This document shows, one piece after another, positions 1-6,224 of a stretch of 12,963 nucleotides of DNA. The stretch is taken from contig PMDE01000041.1 of NCBI GenBank assembly GCA_003154335.1, positions 25,410 to 38,372 on the forward strand. The letters are read 5' to 3'. The first letter of the stretch is position 1. Each line of letters starts with the position of its first letter. The position numbers and the translations under genes are program-made. The notes beneath the pieces were generated by a model, which saw only the letters and a program-made list of their open reading frames with translations, ran no database searches and had not been told where the DNA came from. Origin of the DNA: Methanoregula sp. (GTDB lineage: Archaea > Halobacteriota > Methanomicrobia > Methanomicrobiales > Methanospirillaceae).

Positions 1-2
1 TT

Positions 3-1028
3 CACCGCGACGAAATAATTATCCAGGGACTGGACATTGGCAGTCTCGTTGTTCTGCTGCACGGTTACAAACCAGGGGAGAGGATTCCAGATCTGTGGCA
101 CACTCGCCCGCTGGGGCTGCTCCTGGCAGAACATCTCATCGTTTGCACAGTCTGGCTGGGAACCTTCATCGAGATAATACGCCCAACTCACCTTCTTCTT
201 GTGAAGCAGGTAGGTGATATCTGTCCATGCGTAATTTGGTATCGATGTCGGTGTTCCGTTCTTGTCGAGGATGAGCCGTTCCGGTGTCTGGAGCTCATTG
301 ACACAGCTCATCGGATCGGTCGACGAACATATTGCTGACCAGCCGGAGACGATGAAGAGGTGTGCGGGAAGACTCCAGGTAGCGGCAGATTCAAACATAT
401 GGTCCTGCAGGACAAAATTATCTGCATACGTCCAGTAATTCGGGAGCTCCCGCCGGTCATGGTATCCCACGGCATCCACCGTAGCCGTTTTTTTCATGCA
501 GTCAGTAAAGTTGGCGGTCTGGTTACAGGCCAGTTTTATTCCCTCGTACTGCTGGCGGAGGAAACCGTCCATAGCTCCGTTATCGATATCGGCTATCGAA
601 TCGTATTCCCCGTGAGGCCCACCATAATTTGTATCGTTCGCATCATGGTAGGGACGAATGCACTGTCCGCTTACCGGGTCAGGGATACAGACCGTGGGGA
701 CACCATCCTTCATAGGGATCCCTTCCGCCCCCGGATAAGTACCGAAATATCCGTCAAAAGCCCGGTTCTCCTGCATGATAATGATTACATGCTGGATCTT
801 GTGAATGCCCTCACCGGGAGCGGGCACCACCGTTATCGGAGGTGGCGGCAGCGATACAGGTGTGGAAGGAAGCGATACCTGTCCAGTACTTAGACCCTGA
901 CCCGACGGGGGAACAGTTGTTGGAGTTGTAGTCACGACTGAAGGAACTACAGGTGCCTGGGAAGTACATCCAGCCAAAAAGATGGCCAGCACAAACAAGG
1001 CAAATGCTCCTGTTGATACGATCTTCAT
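3..1028 (-). CDS. Phosphoesterase-family lipoprotein (phospholipase C / acid phosphatase AcpA-like), C-terminus outside window
   Basis: The reading frame starts at ATG 1028 and stays open to the left edge, giving 342 residues with no stop, so the gene is 3'-truncated by the window. Residues 1-21 are a lipoprotein signal peptide: a charged start, a hydrophobic stretch and the lipobox LAGC with Cys21. A Pro/Thr/Ser-rich linker follows (about 25-72). The phosphoesterase domain then begins with HVIIIMQENRAFDGYFG (80-96), the hallmark of the PF04185 family, in which the Glu-Asn pair (87-88) helps bind the metal. A later segment, ATWSLPAHLFIVSG, matches the conserved region that carries the nucleophilic Ser/Thr in the family. 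Family members hydrolyse phospholipids or phosphomonoesters outside the cell. Here the enzyme is probably anchored to the outer face of the membrane. The substrate cannot be told from sequence. It is transcribed away from the small membrane protein on the plus strand. Family assignment is firm; activity is inferred. Confidence 0.9.
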   Translation of the reverse strand, partial: MKIVSTGAFALFVLAIFLAGCTSQAPVVPSVVTTTPTTVPPSGQGLSTGQVSLPSTPVSLPPPPITVVPAPGEGIHKIQHVIIIMQENRAFDGYFGTYPGAEGIPMKDGVPTVCIPDPVSGQCIRPYHDANDTNYGGPHGEYDSIADIDNGAMDGFLRQQYEGIKLACNQTANFTDCMKKTATVDAVGYHDRRELPNYWTYADNFVLQDHMFESAATWSLPAHLFIVSGWSAICSSTDPMSCVNELQTPERLILDKNGTPTSIPNYAWTDITYLLHKKKVSWAYYLDEGSQPDCANDEMFCQEQPQRASVPQIWNPLPWFVTVQQNNETANVQSLDNYFVAV

Positions 1029-1377
1029 GCACCGAACTTTCTTTAAGCGGTATTATAGGTGATGCTTGTTTACAGTTTTTGAAAATTGATGGGATACTGA
1101 AACCGCATTGAACAATTGTTCTGAAAAATTGTTTTTTTTGTATTCCAATACGTTTTGCCTGCTTTGCACCCGCTGGTGCCGGAACCTCTCATTAAAAATC
1201 CTCTTCAGATGCAGGGGAAGCAATTCTCCCGGAGGGAAAAATGCATGTTTCCTCAATCTTGGCACCAGAGTTTTACAATTTTGGAATACCGGTTTAGGTA
1301 AGGTTAGGCAGCTACTTTCCAATGGCAAAGAGTGCATCAGATTATTTCCGGAAAAGGGTGAGATCCTCCGGTCGGTG
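1029..1377. other. Divergent intergenic region with a perfect 12-bp palindrome
   Basis: This stretch of about 350 bases separates the phosphoesterase from the small membrane gene. I see no supported gene in it. It contains a perfect palindrome GAACAATTGTTC (1110-1121) followed by an eight-T run (1132-1139). It also has a good Shine-Dalgarno sequence (GGAGGG, 1231-1236) in front of an ATG at 1241 that opens only 18 codons. The palindrome lies about 80 bases before the phosphoesterase start and could be an operator or part of a terminator. Confidence 0.35.
1051..1059 (-). promoter_or_regulatory. Candidate TATA box for the phosphoesterase gene
   Basis: On the minus strand the sequence reads CCTATAATA, centred about 27 bases before ATG 1028. 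Archaeal transcription normally begins about 25 bases after the TATA centre, which would place the start at or next to the ATG, i.e. a leaderless mRNA. This fits the absence of a clear Shine-Dalgarno sequence before this ATG. It is a motif match only. Confidence 0.3.
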
Positions 1378-1692
1378 ATGTTAACGGGATATCTTGCTAT
1401 TTCCTTGCATCAGTGCCTCGCCGGTCTTTATTATTTGATGAGAACAGGTTCTGATCTTCTGACCAGTCTGGTAGAAGTCGACCCGGATCAGCCAAAAAAA
1501 CTCCGGACCATAAAAAAAGTGTTATTGTTCTTTATGCTTCCGATGGGAGGGCCATTGGTGTATATCCTGTATGTTGCCATGGATGCGACGATTTCCTCTG
1601 AAATGATATCTTCCGTCATTATACCCATCAAAGCAATCTGCGTATTCTTTGGATTTGTCCACTTTATCATTGTTCGAAAAGAGCACGCATAA
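1378..1692 (+). CDS. Small hypothetical membrane protein (about 104 residues)
   Basis: I do not recognise the family. From ATG 1378 the product begins MLTGYLAISLHQCLAGLYY, a moderately hydrophobic segment. A charged loop rich in Asp, Lys and Pro follows (about 33-48). Two clear membrane spans come next, one around VLLFFMLPMGGPLVYILY and one around SVIIPIKAICVFFGFVHFII, and the protein ends in a short basic tail (VRKEHA). The frame is open much further upstream (to 1108), but that part is Cys/Arg-rich and unlike a protein start. GTG 1375 is an alternative start. A GGTGAG at 1357-1362 is a poorly spaced Shine-Dalgarno sequence. A short frame, ATG 1322 to TGA 1378, overlaps the start ATG by one base and could couple translation. 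The start is therefore uncertain, and a frameshifted longer gene is possible. Nothing nearby suggests a function. Confidence 0.5.
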   Translation: MLTGYLAISLHQCLAGLYYLMRTGSDLLTSLVEVDPDQPKKLRTIKKVLLFFMLPMGGPLVYILYVAMDATISSEMISSVIIPIKAICVFFGFVHFIIVRKEHA

Positions 1693-1728
1693 CCTGCTCC
1701 CGTTGAAGTAAAAAAGAGTGAGTTGGAC

Positions 1729-1785
1729 AAAAAAAGTTTAAGGAGGCTTTGCGTTAAATGGGATTTGCACTGAGCCCCGGGGCTC
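1729..1785 (-). terminator. Terminator region between convergent genes: GC palindrome plus T run
   Basis: Between the converging genes lies a perfect 14-bp palindrome GAGCCCCGGGGCTC (1772-1785). Read on the minus strand, it lies just past the GIY-YIG stop codon, and a seven-T run follows further on (complement of the A run at 1729-1735). Archaeal termination relies mainly on T runs, so the T run is the likelier signal and the hairpin may help. An AGGAGG/CCTCCT pair flanks the palindrome and could lengthen a stem. Confidence 0.4.
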
Positions 1786-1805
1786 CTCCTGCTGTCAACA
1801 ATAAA

Positions 1806-2714
1806 TTACCTGAATTTCCCGAACGGGTAGTCCGGCATTTCCCAATACATTTCGAAATAATTCCCGACCAGGTCATTTTCCCGTTCTTTCAGGTTATGGG
1901 GGAGAACCGGTTTTTCCTCGATGTAATACGAGACCAGCATATCCTTTTCTTCCAGCAGTTTCATCGCATGGCTCCAGAGCCGTTGTGCACAGTCTGCCGA
2001 CTGGCCAATGTAGATAAGGTCCCCGGTGTCCCGTTCGAACAGGAGATATAATCCCGCACCCTGGGGCATAGTCGTTATCGTTTCACCGTCAAAAGGTCGT
2101 CTTCCGCTCCATGCAAGTCCCATCCAGTCCCGGTCACCGGGTGCCCCTGTCACCGTTAGCGGTGGCAGGCCCGGCCCACCCGCCGGATTGTCAAGGTGAT
2201 CTCCCTCAAGTTTCCCGCCCCGTTTATTTTCCTTGCGGTCAGTGGATTTCCGGTACCGCGGGTGGAACCGCCCGAAGTTGCAAAGCGGTGATTCCCCATA
2301 ATCCTGACGGTACCGGTAGAGAAGAAAACTCTGCATCCCCTGACGGTTGCTTTGTGAAACATCAAGGAGAGCTGCAGAACACTCGTACGAAAAACCTTCT
2401 GCATCCTGCCATGCCCATAGTGCCGGGGCTTCCGTGAGAGGATCGTTCCAGGGCATCAGCTCCCCTCTCCGGAGCGTGTGACGAAGTTCGTTGAGCCGCT
2501 GGTGGAGTGTCCTCTTTGTCTGGCCGATAAACATGAGGAATTTTTTACCAGACGGGCGGATTCGGTAAAGGCCGGGAGCCCGGGGAATGGCCCGGAACCC
2601 GGCTTTGGTGGCGGTAAAGGGGATCCACGGGGTCCAGGGGAGGTTTTCCCAGGCGTCCGAAAAATAGCTGGTATCTTCGGAGTTGACGGAGGATTCGTCG
2701 GGATATGGCGACAT
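1806..2714 (-). CDS. Protein with two tandem GIY-YIG nuclease-like modules
   Basis: The 302-residue product contains the GIY-YIG pattern twice. Module 1 has GLY (48-50), FIG (62-64) and Arg73. Module 2 has GLY (221-223), YIG (235-237) and Arg245. Each module is preceded by the same leader, W-x2-L-x-W-x4-P-F (22-33 and 197-208), so the duplication includes the leader. GIY-YIG enzymes cut DNA with a Tyr, an Arg and a metal-binding Glu. In module 2 the Glu is present in the segment KERENDLVG (276-284, Glu279). In module 1 the aligned position appears to be Gln128 (RQGMQSFLLYRY), and the first Tyr of YIG is Phe. Module 1 may thus bind DNA without cutting. A polar linker (about 151-195) joins the modules. 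No UvrC, homing-intron or restriction partner lies nearby. An in-frame TGA nine bases upstream makes ATG 2714 the earliest possible ATG start. The cellular role is unknown. Confidence 0.85.
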   Translation of the reverse strand: MSPYPDESSVNSEDTSYFSDAWENLPWTPWIPFTATKAGFRAIPRAPGLYRIRPSGKKFLMFIGQTKRTLHQRLNELRHTLRRGELMPWNDPLTEAPALWAWQDAEGFSYECSAALLDVSQSNRQGMQSFLLYRYRQDYGESPLCNFGRFHPRYRKSTDRKENKRGGKLEGDHLDNPAGGPGLPPLTVTGAPGDRDWMGLAWSGRRPFDGETITTMPQGAGLYLLFERDTGDLIYIGQSADCAQRLWSHAMKLLEEKDMLVSYYIEEKPVLPHNLKERENDLVGNYFEMYWEMPDYPFGKFR

Positions 2715-2820
2715 TCGTAATCAGGGATAGGACGGCGGTGGGGAAAAAGGTAGAGGGAGATTGAATCCAGGACTTGATGCTTTTGCAATTGTAAACGCGT
2801 GATCCTCTTTTGGTTCAAGA

Positions 2821-2833
2821 GTTATATTTTAAA
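2821..2833 (-). promoter_or_regulatory. Candidate TATA box upstream of the tandem GIY-YIG gene
   Basis: On the minus strand this reads TTTAAAATATAAC, an excellent archaeal TATA match with T/A-rich flanks. It lies about 110 bases before ATG 2714 and would give a 5' leader of roughly 85 bases. No other gene on this strand starts between them. The long leader is unusual for an archaeal mRNA. Confidence 0.4.
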
Positions 2834-3094
2834 AAAATCGGCCCAGATAGAATCCTTCACGGGAAACAAGCAGGTGCTTTTGAGAGATTTTCGCATATAC
2901 CCCCTCCGTCCCGTCCGCTCAGACGTCCCCCATTGCAATTGTCTTTTAGAAAACTGATAGGAAGCCCGGTAAAAACAGAGGTCACAAGGGATAGCCCCCC
3001 GGGTTTCCTCTACCTCCGGTGGTAAAAGGTGTTCACCTTCCCCGGTGTTCCATAGTTTAGTGAATAGAAGGAAAAGGAGAGTTTGAACAGAGCC
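2834..3094. other. Intergenic region without a supported gene
   Basis: I see no credible coding frame here. The one longer plus-strand frame in this stretch has arginine/proline-rich, non-protein-like composition. Two copies of GAACACC occur on the minus strand close together (near 3028-3052). The stretch is otherwise featureless. Confidence 0.4.
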
Positions 3095-3100
3095 AAAAAA
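3095..3100 (-). terminator. T-run terminator after the ECF operon
   Basis: On the minus strand six T residues follow directly after the TAA stop of the T-component gene (A6 on the plus strand). A T run right after the last gene of an operon is the usual archaeal termination signal. More T-rich sequence follows. Confidence 0.45.
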
Positions 3101-3895
3101 TTACATAATCTGCAGAACCAGCAGCACGAAAAAACCGCACGCGATACAGACCAGGCTACCCATCACCGCGTAGTCGGAAAAGACCAGCTCCATCTCCCGC
3201 ACGTGTGTCCGGGTGATAGTGCGATAGCCCCGCATGTCGATGGTGAGCCCCAGCACATTTGCCCGCAGCAGGGCGTTTGAGACGAGCGGGACGATAATGG
3301 GGGCAACGCTGCGGATCCGGCCCATGAATCCCGGGCCCGGGTTGTACCCGCGGGCGAGCTGTGCCTCGTGGATCCTTATACCCTCGATCTGCAGGGTTGG
3401 GATGAAGCGGAGCGCGATGATGAACATAAGGACGTAATCGATCGGCATTCTCATCTTCTCCAGAGTATGGACAAGATCGCGGGGCTTCGTGGAGATGATG
3501 AAGATCTGGAACGCGTAGATAAGGATCATGAACCGCAGGGAAAGGATCACGCCAATCTCGATTGCCCCCCAGGTAACTGGTACGGTCCCTCCGAGGACCG
3601 GGAACCCGATAGGGATAAGATAGCCGATGATAATCCCGTTGGGCATGGTGATAACGGTGATGATGATAAACACAATGCTCATCATGATGATCAGCCGGGA
3701 CTGCTCGATGACTTCGGTATAGAGTTTTCCCAGGTAGGCGATCAACAGTATGACAAAAACGAGAGCAAACAGGAATACGGGATTCGTTGAAATGATGCAC
3801 ATCAGGCTCACTACAACGATGAAAACGATCTTCGTGACGGGATGGAGCAGGTGGAAGAATCCGTCCTTGTAGACATACGCGAGGATCTCTGCCAT
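3101..3895 (-). CDS. ecfT: ECF transporter transmembrane T component
   Basis: The 264-residue protein is mostly hydrophobic with about five to six membrane spans, the usual size and shape of CbiQ/EcfT-family scaffolds. The two cytoplasmic coupling motifs that dock on the ATPases are visible: EAQLARG (177-183, with Ala-Arg-Gly) and TIDMRGYR (218-225, with Met-Arg-Gly). The T component links the substrate-binding S subunit to the paired ATPases and transmits ATP-driven movement. ATG 3895 directly abuts the stop of the ATPase gene (3896), so the two are almost certainly co-transcribed and translationally coupled. It is the last gene of the S-A-A'-T operon. Confidence 0.92.
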   Translation of the reverse strand: MAEILAYVYKDGFFHLLHPVTKIVFIVVVSLMCIISTNPVFLFALVFVILLIAYLGKLYTEVIEQSRLIIMMSIVFIIITVITMPNGIIIGYLIPIGFPVLGGTVPVTWGAIEIGVILSLRFMILIYAFQIFIISTKPRDLVHTLEKMRMPIDYVLMFIIALRFIPTLQIEGIRIHEAQLARGYNPGPGFMGRIRSVAPIIVPLVSNALLRANVLGLTIDMRGYRTITRTHVREMELVFSDYAVMGSLVCIACGFFVLLVLQIM

Positions 3896-5344
3896 TTACG
3901 GGACTCCCTCTGACGTATCAGATACTACTGTTCCTTTCTCCATCAGGATGATCCGATCCGCACAGGACCGGGCCATCTCCCTGTTATGAGTGATGATGAT
4001 GAGGGTGTGCCCTTTTTTCTGCAGATCTTTTAGGATCCTCATCACGAGGCGCGCCTCATTCCCGTCAAGCCCTGTCGTCGGCTCGTCAAGGATGATAATT
4101 TCCGGCTGCATGGCGATCACGCAGGCGATCGCGAGCCGCTGGCGTTCGCCACGTGAGAGCCACCGGGGGTAAAGGTGTTTTGTGTGCAGGAGCCCGACGT
4201 TATCCAGCGATTCATCAATAATCTTTTCTTCGCCGGTTCTCTTGAGGTTCCTGAGCCCGAACGCGACCTCCTCTTTCACAGTGTCGGCAAAGAACATGTG
4301 ATCAGGGTTCTGGAATACGAGCCCGACATAACGTGCGAGCTGTGCAACGGAGCAGTGGCGGGTATTCATACCCCGTATGACCACGTCACCACTCGTGGGC
4401 ACCAGCAGGTTGTTGAAATGCCTGACCAGCGTTGTCTTTCCCGAGCCGTTCTCCCCAACGATGGCGACAAATTCGCCGGAATGGATCTCCAGGCTGATAT
4501 CGTTTAATGCAGGAATGTCTCCGTAGAGGTAGGAGAGGTCGTGCACGCTGATTACGGGAGGCTCCTGCCTTCGCGCGACAGTACCGCTTTCCGTGTCCAC
4601 ATCACGGATTCCGGTGAAGTCCGGGATGACCATCCTGTGTATCCGCTCGTCCCGCATGACGGTGTCCGGGTCACCCGCCGCACTGATGCGGCCGTTTTCC
4701 AGTACAACGAGCATATCAATCATGTCCCGGAAGTGCTGGTACTTGTGTTCGACAAAGAGAATGGTCTTACCCTGTTTTTTTAAGGTTTTTAGTATGCCGG
4801 TGATCCGCTGTGTTGCGCGTTCATCAAGCTCGGATGTCGGTTCATCGAGGATCAGGATCTCGTTTCCCAGTGCAAGGGTGGCAGCAAGTGCAACGCGCTG
4901 CTTCTGGCCGCCGGAGAGGTTATGCGGGGAGCGGTTCCTGAGTTCTTCGAGATATGTGGCTTTCATAATCGCATCGAGACGTTCCTCAATCACGGCGGCA
5001 TCCAGCCCCCGGTGTTCGAGGGCAGAGAGGATCTCCTCTTCCACGGTCGTGAAGACCATCTGAGCCTCGGGATCATCAAAAACAATCCCGATCTTCTTTG
5101 CGAGTTCTGCAAGGCTGGCATACCCGGCAACGTCTTTTTCCTCTACAGAGACACGGCCCTCTTTTTTACCGCCGTATTCGTGGTAAAGGATACCGGCTGC
5201 AGCGAGGCAGAGCGTAGTTTTGCCGGCACCGGACGGTCCGGTCACCATTACACACTGCCCTTTAGGCACGAAAAGTGAGATGTGGTGCAGTGCTTCCTGC
5301 ACCGTGTGGGGATAGGTGTAGCTGATTTCCTGGATTCCGATCAT
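3896..5344 (-). CDS. Fused double ECF ATPase (EcfA-EcfA')
   Basis: The 482 residues contain two complete ABC ATPase domains. Domain 1 has Walker A GPSGAGKTT (36-44), signature LSGGQKQR (143-150), Walker B ending in LDEPTSELD (166-174) and switch His200. Domain 2 has Walker A GENGSGKTT (297-305), signature LSRGERQR (396-403), Walker B ending in LDEPTTGLD (419-427) and switch His453. Both catalytic glutamates are present. The domains differ in two ways. The Q-loop of domain 1 reads VFDDPEAQ, with Asp where domain 2 has the normal Gln (VFQNPDHM). The signature of domain 2 is SRGE, not SGGQ. Fusing both ATPases into one chain is a known ECF arrangement. It powers uptake through the S and T subunits. 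Its ATG overlaps the S gene stop by four bases (ATGA) and its stop abuts the T gene. Confidence 0.95.
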   Translation of the reverse strand: MIGIQEISYTYPHTVQEALHHISLFVPKGQCVMVTGPSGAGKTTLCLAAAGILYHEYGGKKEGRVSVEEKDVAGYASLAELAKKIGIVFDDPEAQMVFTTVEEEILSALEHRGLDAAVIEERLDAIMKATYLEELRNRSPHNLSGGQKQRVALAATLALGNEILILDEPTSELDERATQRITGILKTLKKQGKTILFVEHKYQHFRDMIDMLVVLENGRISAAGDPDTVMRDERIHRMVIPDFTGIRDVDTESGTVARRQEPPVISVHDLSYLYGDIPALNDISLEIHSGEFVAIVGENGSGKTTLVRHFNNLLVPTSGDVVIRGMNTRHCSVAQLARYVGLVFQNPDHMFFADTVKEEVAFGLRNLKRTGEEKIIDESLDNVGLLHTKHLYPRWLSRGERQRLAIACVIAMQPEIIILDEPTTGLDGNEARLVMRILKDLQKKGHTLIIITHNREMARSCADRIILMEKGTVVSDTSEGVP

Positions 5345-5868
5345 TCCTGTCCTCTCGACAGTACCCTGACCGAGGGGAAGTAAAGGATCTGGACGATCAC
5401 TGCATTGAATATTGCCGTCACGATGACGATAGGTACGAATACGATAACAAAATTCATTATGTTCCCGTTATATTTGGAAAGAATCGTACTCCCAACAAAG
5501 ATGATCGCGATCGCTGCAAAGGAAAAGCCACTGGCAAGCGTAGTAATAAATGTCGTGACAGTAGGGGCGAATTTTGTCTTTTCCTTAAGGACTGCATACA
5601 GCCCGAAGCACACGAGCGCACCCAGCGGCTCACTGATGAGGTTTGCCGGTGGAAACATCGAACTCGAGATTAGCATTGAAAGGATACCGGCAACAAGCCC
5701 GATACCCAGTGCTTCAAGGACTTTGGGACGAATAAGGATGATCGCAAGGCAGTAGAAAGCGATGATCATGTTCGGCGTCAGCGGTGTATGCAGCATTGCC
5801 AGGAAAAACCGGAGAATCGCACCCAGGGCAAGGAGAATACCGACTATAGCAATATCTTTTGACTTCAT
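5341..5868 (-). CDS. ECF transporter S component, substrate uncertain (possibly TrpP-like)
   Basis: The 175-residue protein is almost entirely hydrophobic with about five to six membrane spans, the size typical of ECF substrate-binding subunits. It is the first gene of an operon with the ATPases and T component, so it is a dedicated S subunit. From memory, the layout resembles TrpP-type tryptophan transporters: an early GILLALGAILRFF, then TPNM, then an N-L-I-S-E-P-L-G-A-L stretch near residues 76-85, then TTLASG. This similarity is loose and not proven. The substrate could equally be another aromatic compound or a vitamin. ATG 5868 has GTGAT eight bases upstream as a modest Shine-Dalgarno sequence. 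The gene end overlaps the ATPase start by four bases. Confidence 0.8.
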   Translation of the reverse strand: MKSKDIAIVGILLALGAILRFFLAMLHTPLTPNMIIAFYCLAIILIRPKVLEALGIGLVAGILSMLISSSMFPPANLISEPLGALVCFGLYAVLKEKTKFAPTVTTFITTLASGFSFAAIAIIFVGSTILSKYNGNIMNFVIVFVPIVIVTAIFNAVIVQILYFPSVRVLSRGQE

Positions 5869-5952
5869 GGTTTATCACACAGATTTCTGTTCATTGTCAT
5901 CAGGAATAGTTTAGGGGGAACCAAGGGACGTGCAACAAATAGTTGACTAACT

Positions 5953-5968
5953 TGTACCTTGATGTATA
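5953..5968. promoter_or_regulatory. Two TGTAC-like boxes, ten bases apart, near the ECF operon start
   Basis: TGTACC-like sequence at 5953-5958 (read TTGTACC) is followed by TGTATA at 5963-5968, one helical turn on. The archaeal tryptophan repressor TrpY of Methanothermobacter binds boxes with consensus TGTACA. The placement, over or next to the predicted transcription start, suits a repressor site. Each box deviates from the consensus, so this is a suggestion only. Confidence 0.2.
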
Positions 5969-5980
5969 ATTTTGTCCATT

Positions 5981-5995
5981 TATCTTTTAAATATT
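5981..5995 (-). promoter_or_regulatory. Candidate TATA box of the ECF operon
   Basis: The minus strand reads AATATTTAAAAGATA, a strong TATA-like element. Transcription would begin near 5962, leaving a leader of about 94 bases before the S-component ATG. A second A/T-rich element (AAAATTATACAT, about 5962-5973) is an alternative. Confidence 0.4.
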
Positions 5996-6160
5996 CCTCT
6001 TTATTCCCGGACGTCTGGTCCCGCATGCCCGGTCAAATACTTTGGCTGCCTCTATCCGGCACCCGGGATCATTTTTTCCCGAAAACAAAAAAATCCCGGT
6101 ACGGTTTTCCTTTGATTCCTGTTCTGGGGTCTGTACAGAACCGGCCCCGGATAATGCATG

Positions 6161-6170
6161 CCTATATAGC
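6161..6170 (+). promoter_or_regulatory. TATA box of the acyl-CoA synthetase gene
   Basis: CCTATATAGC lies about 60 bases before ATG 6225. Transcription would start near 6192, giving a leader of about 30 bases and excluding the upstream in-frame ATG at 6042. This helps decide the start of the gene. Confidence 0.5.
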
Positions 6171-6224
6171 ACAACATCCCAGTCTGTTGTAAGCCATAGT
6201 ACGTTATGTCCCACCGGTGCCCGC

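Noticed and set aside
1758..2051. Plus-strand frame with a good Shine-Dalgarno sequence (AAGGAGG, about 1740-1746)
   Set aside because: It lies antisense to the well-supported second GIY-YIG module and has no motif. The Shine-Dalgarno-like sequence is part of the palindromic terminator region.
6042..6224. In-frame 61-codon extension of the acyl-CoA synthetase
   Set aside because: The TATA box at 6161-6170 lies within it, the sequence is unlike family N-termini, and the start at 6225 gives the normal length and a Shine-Dalgarno match.
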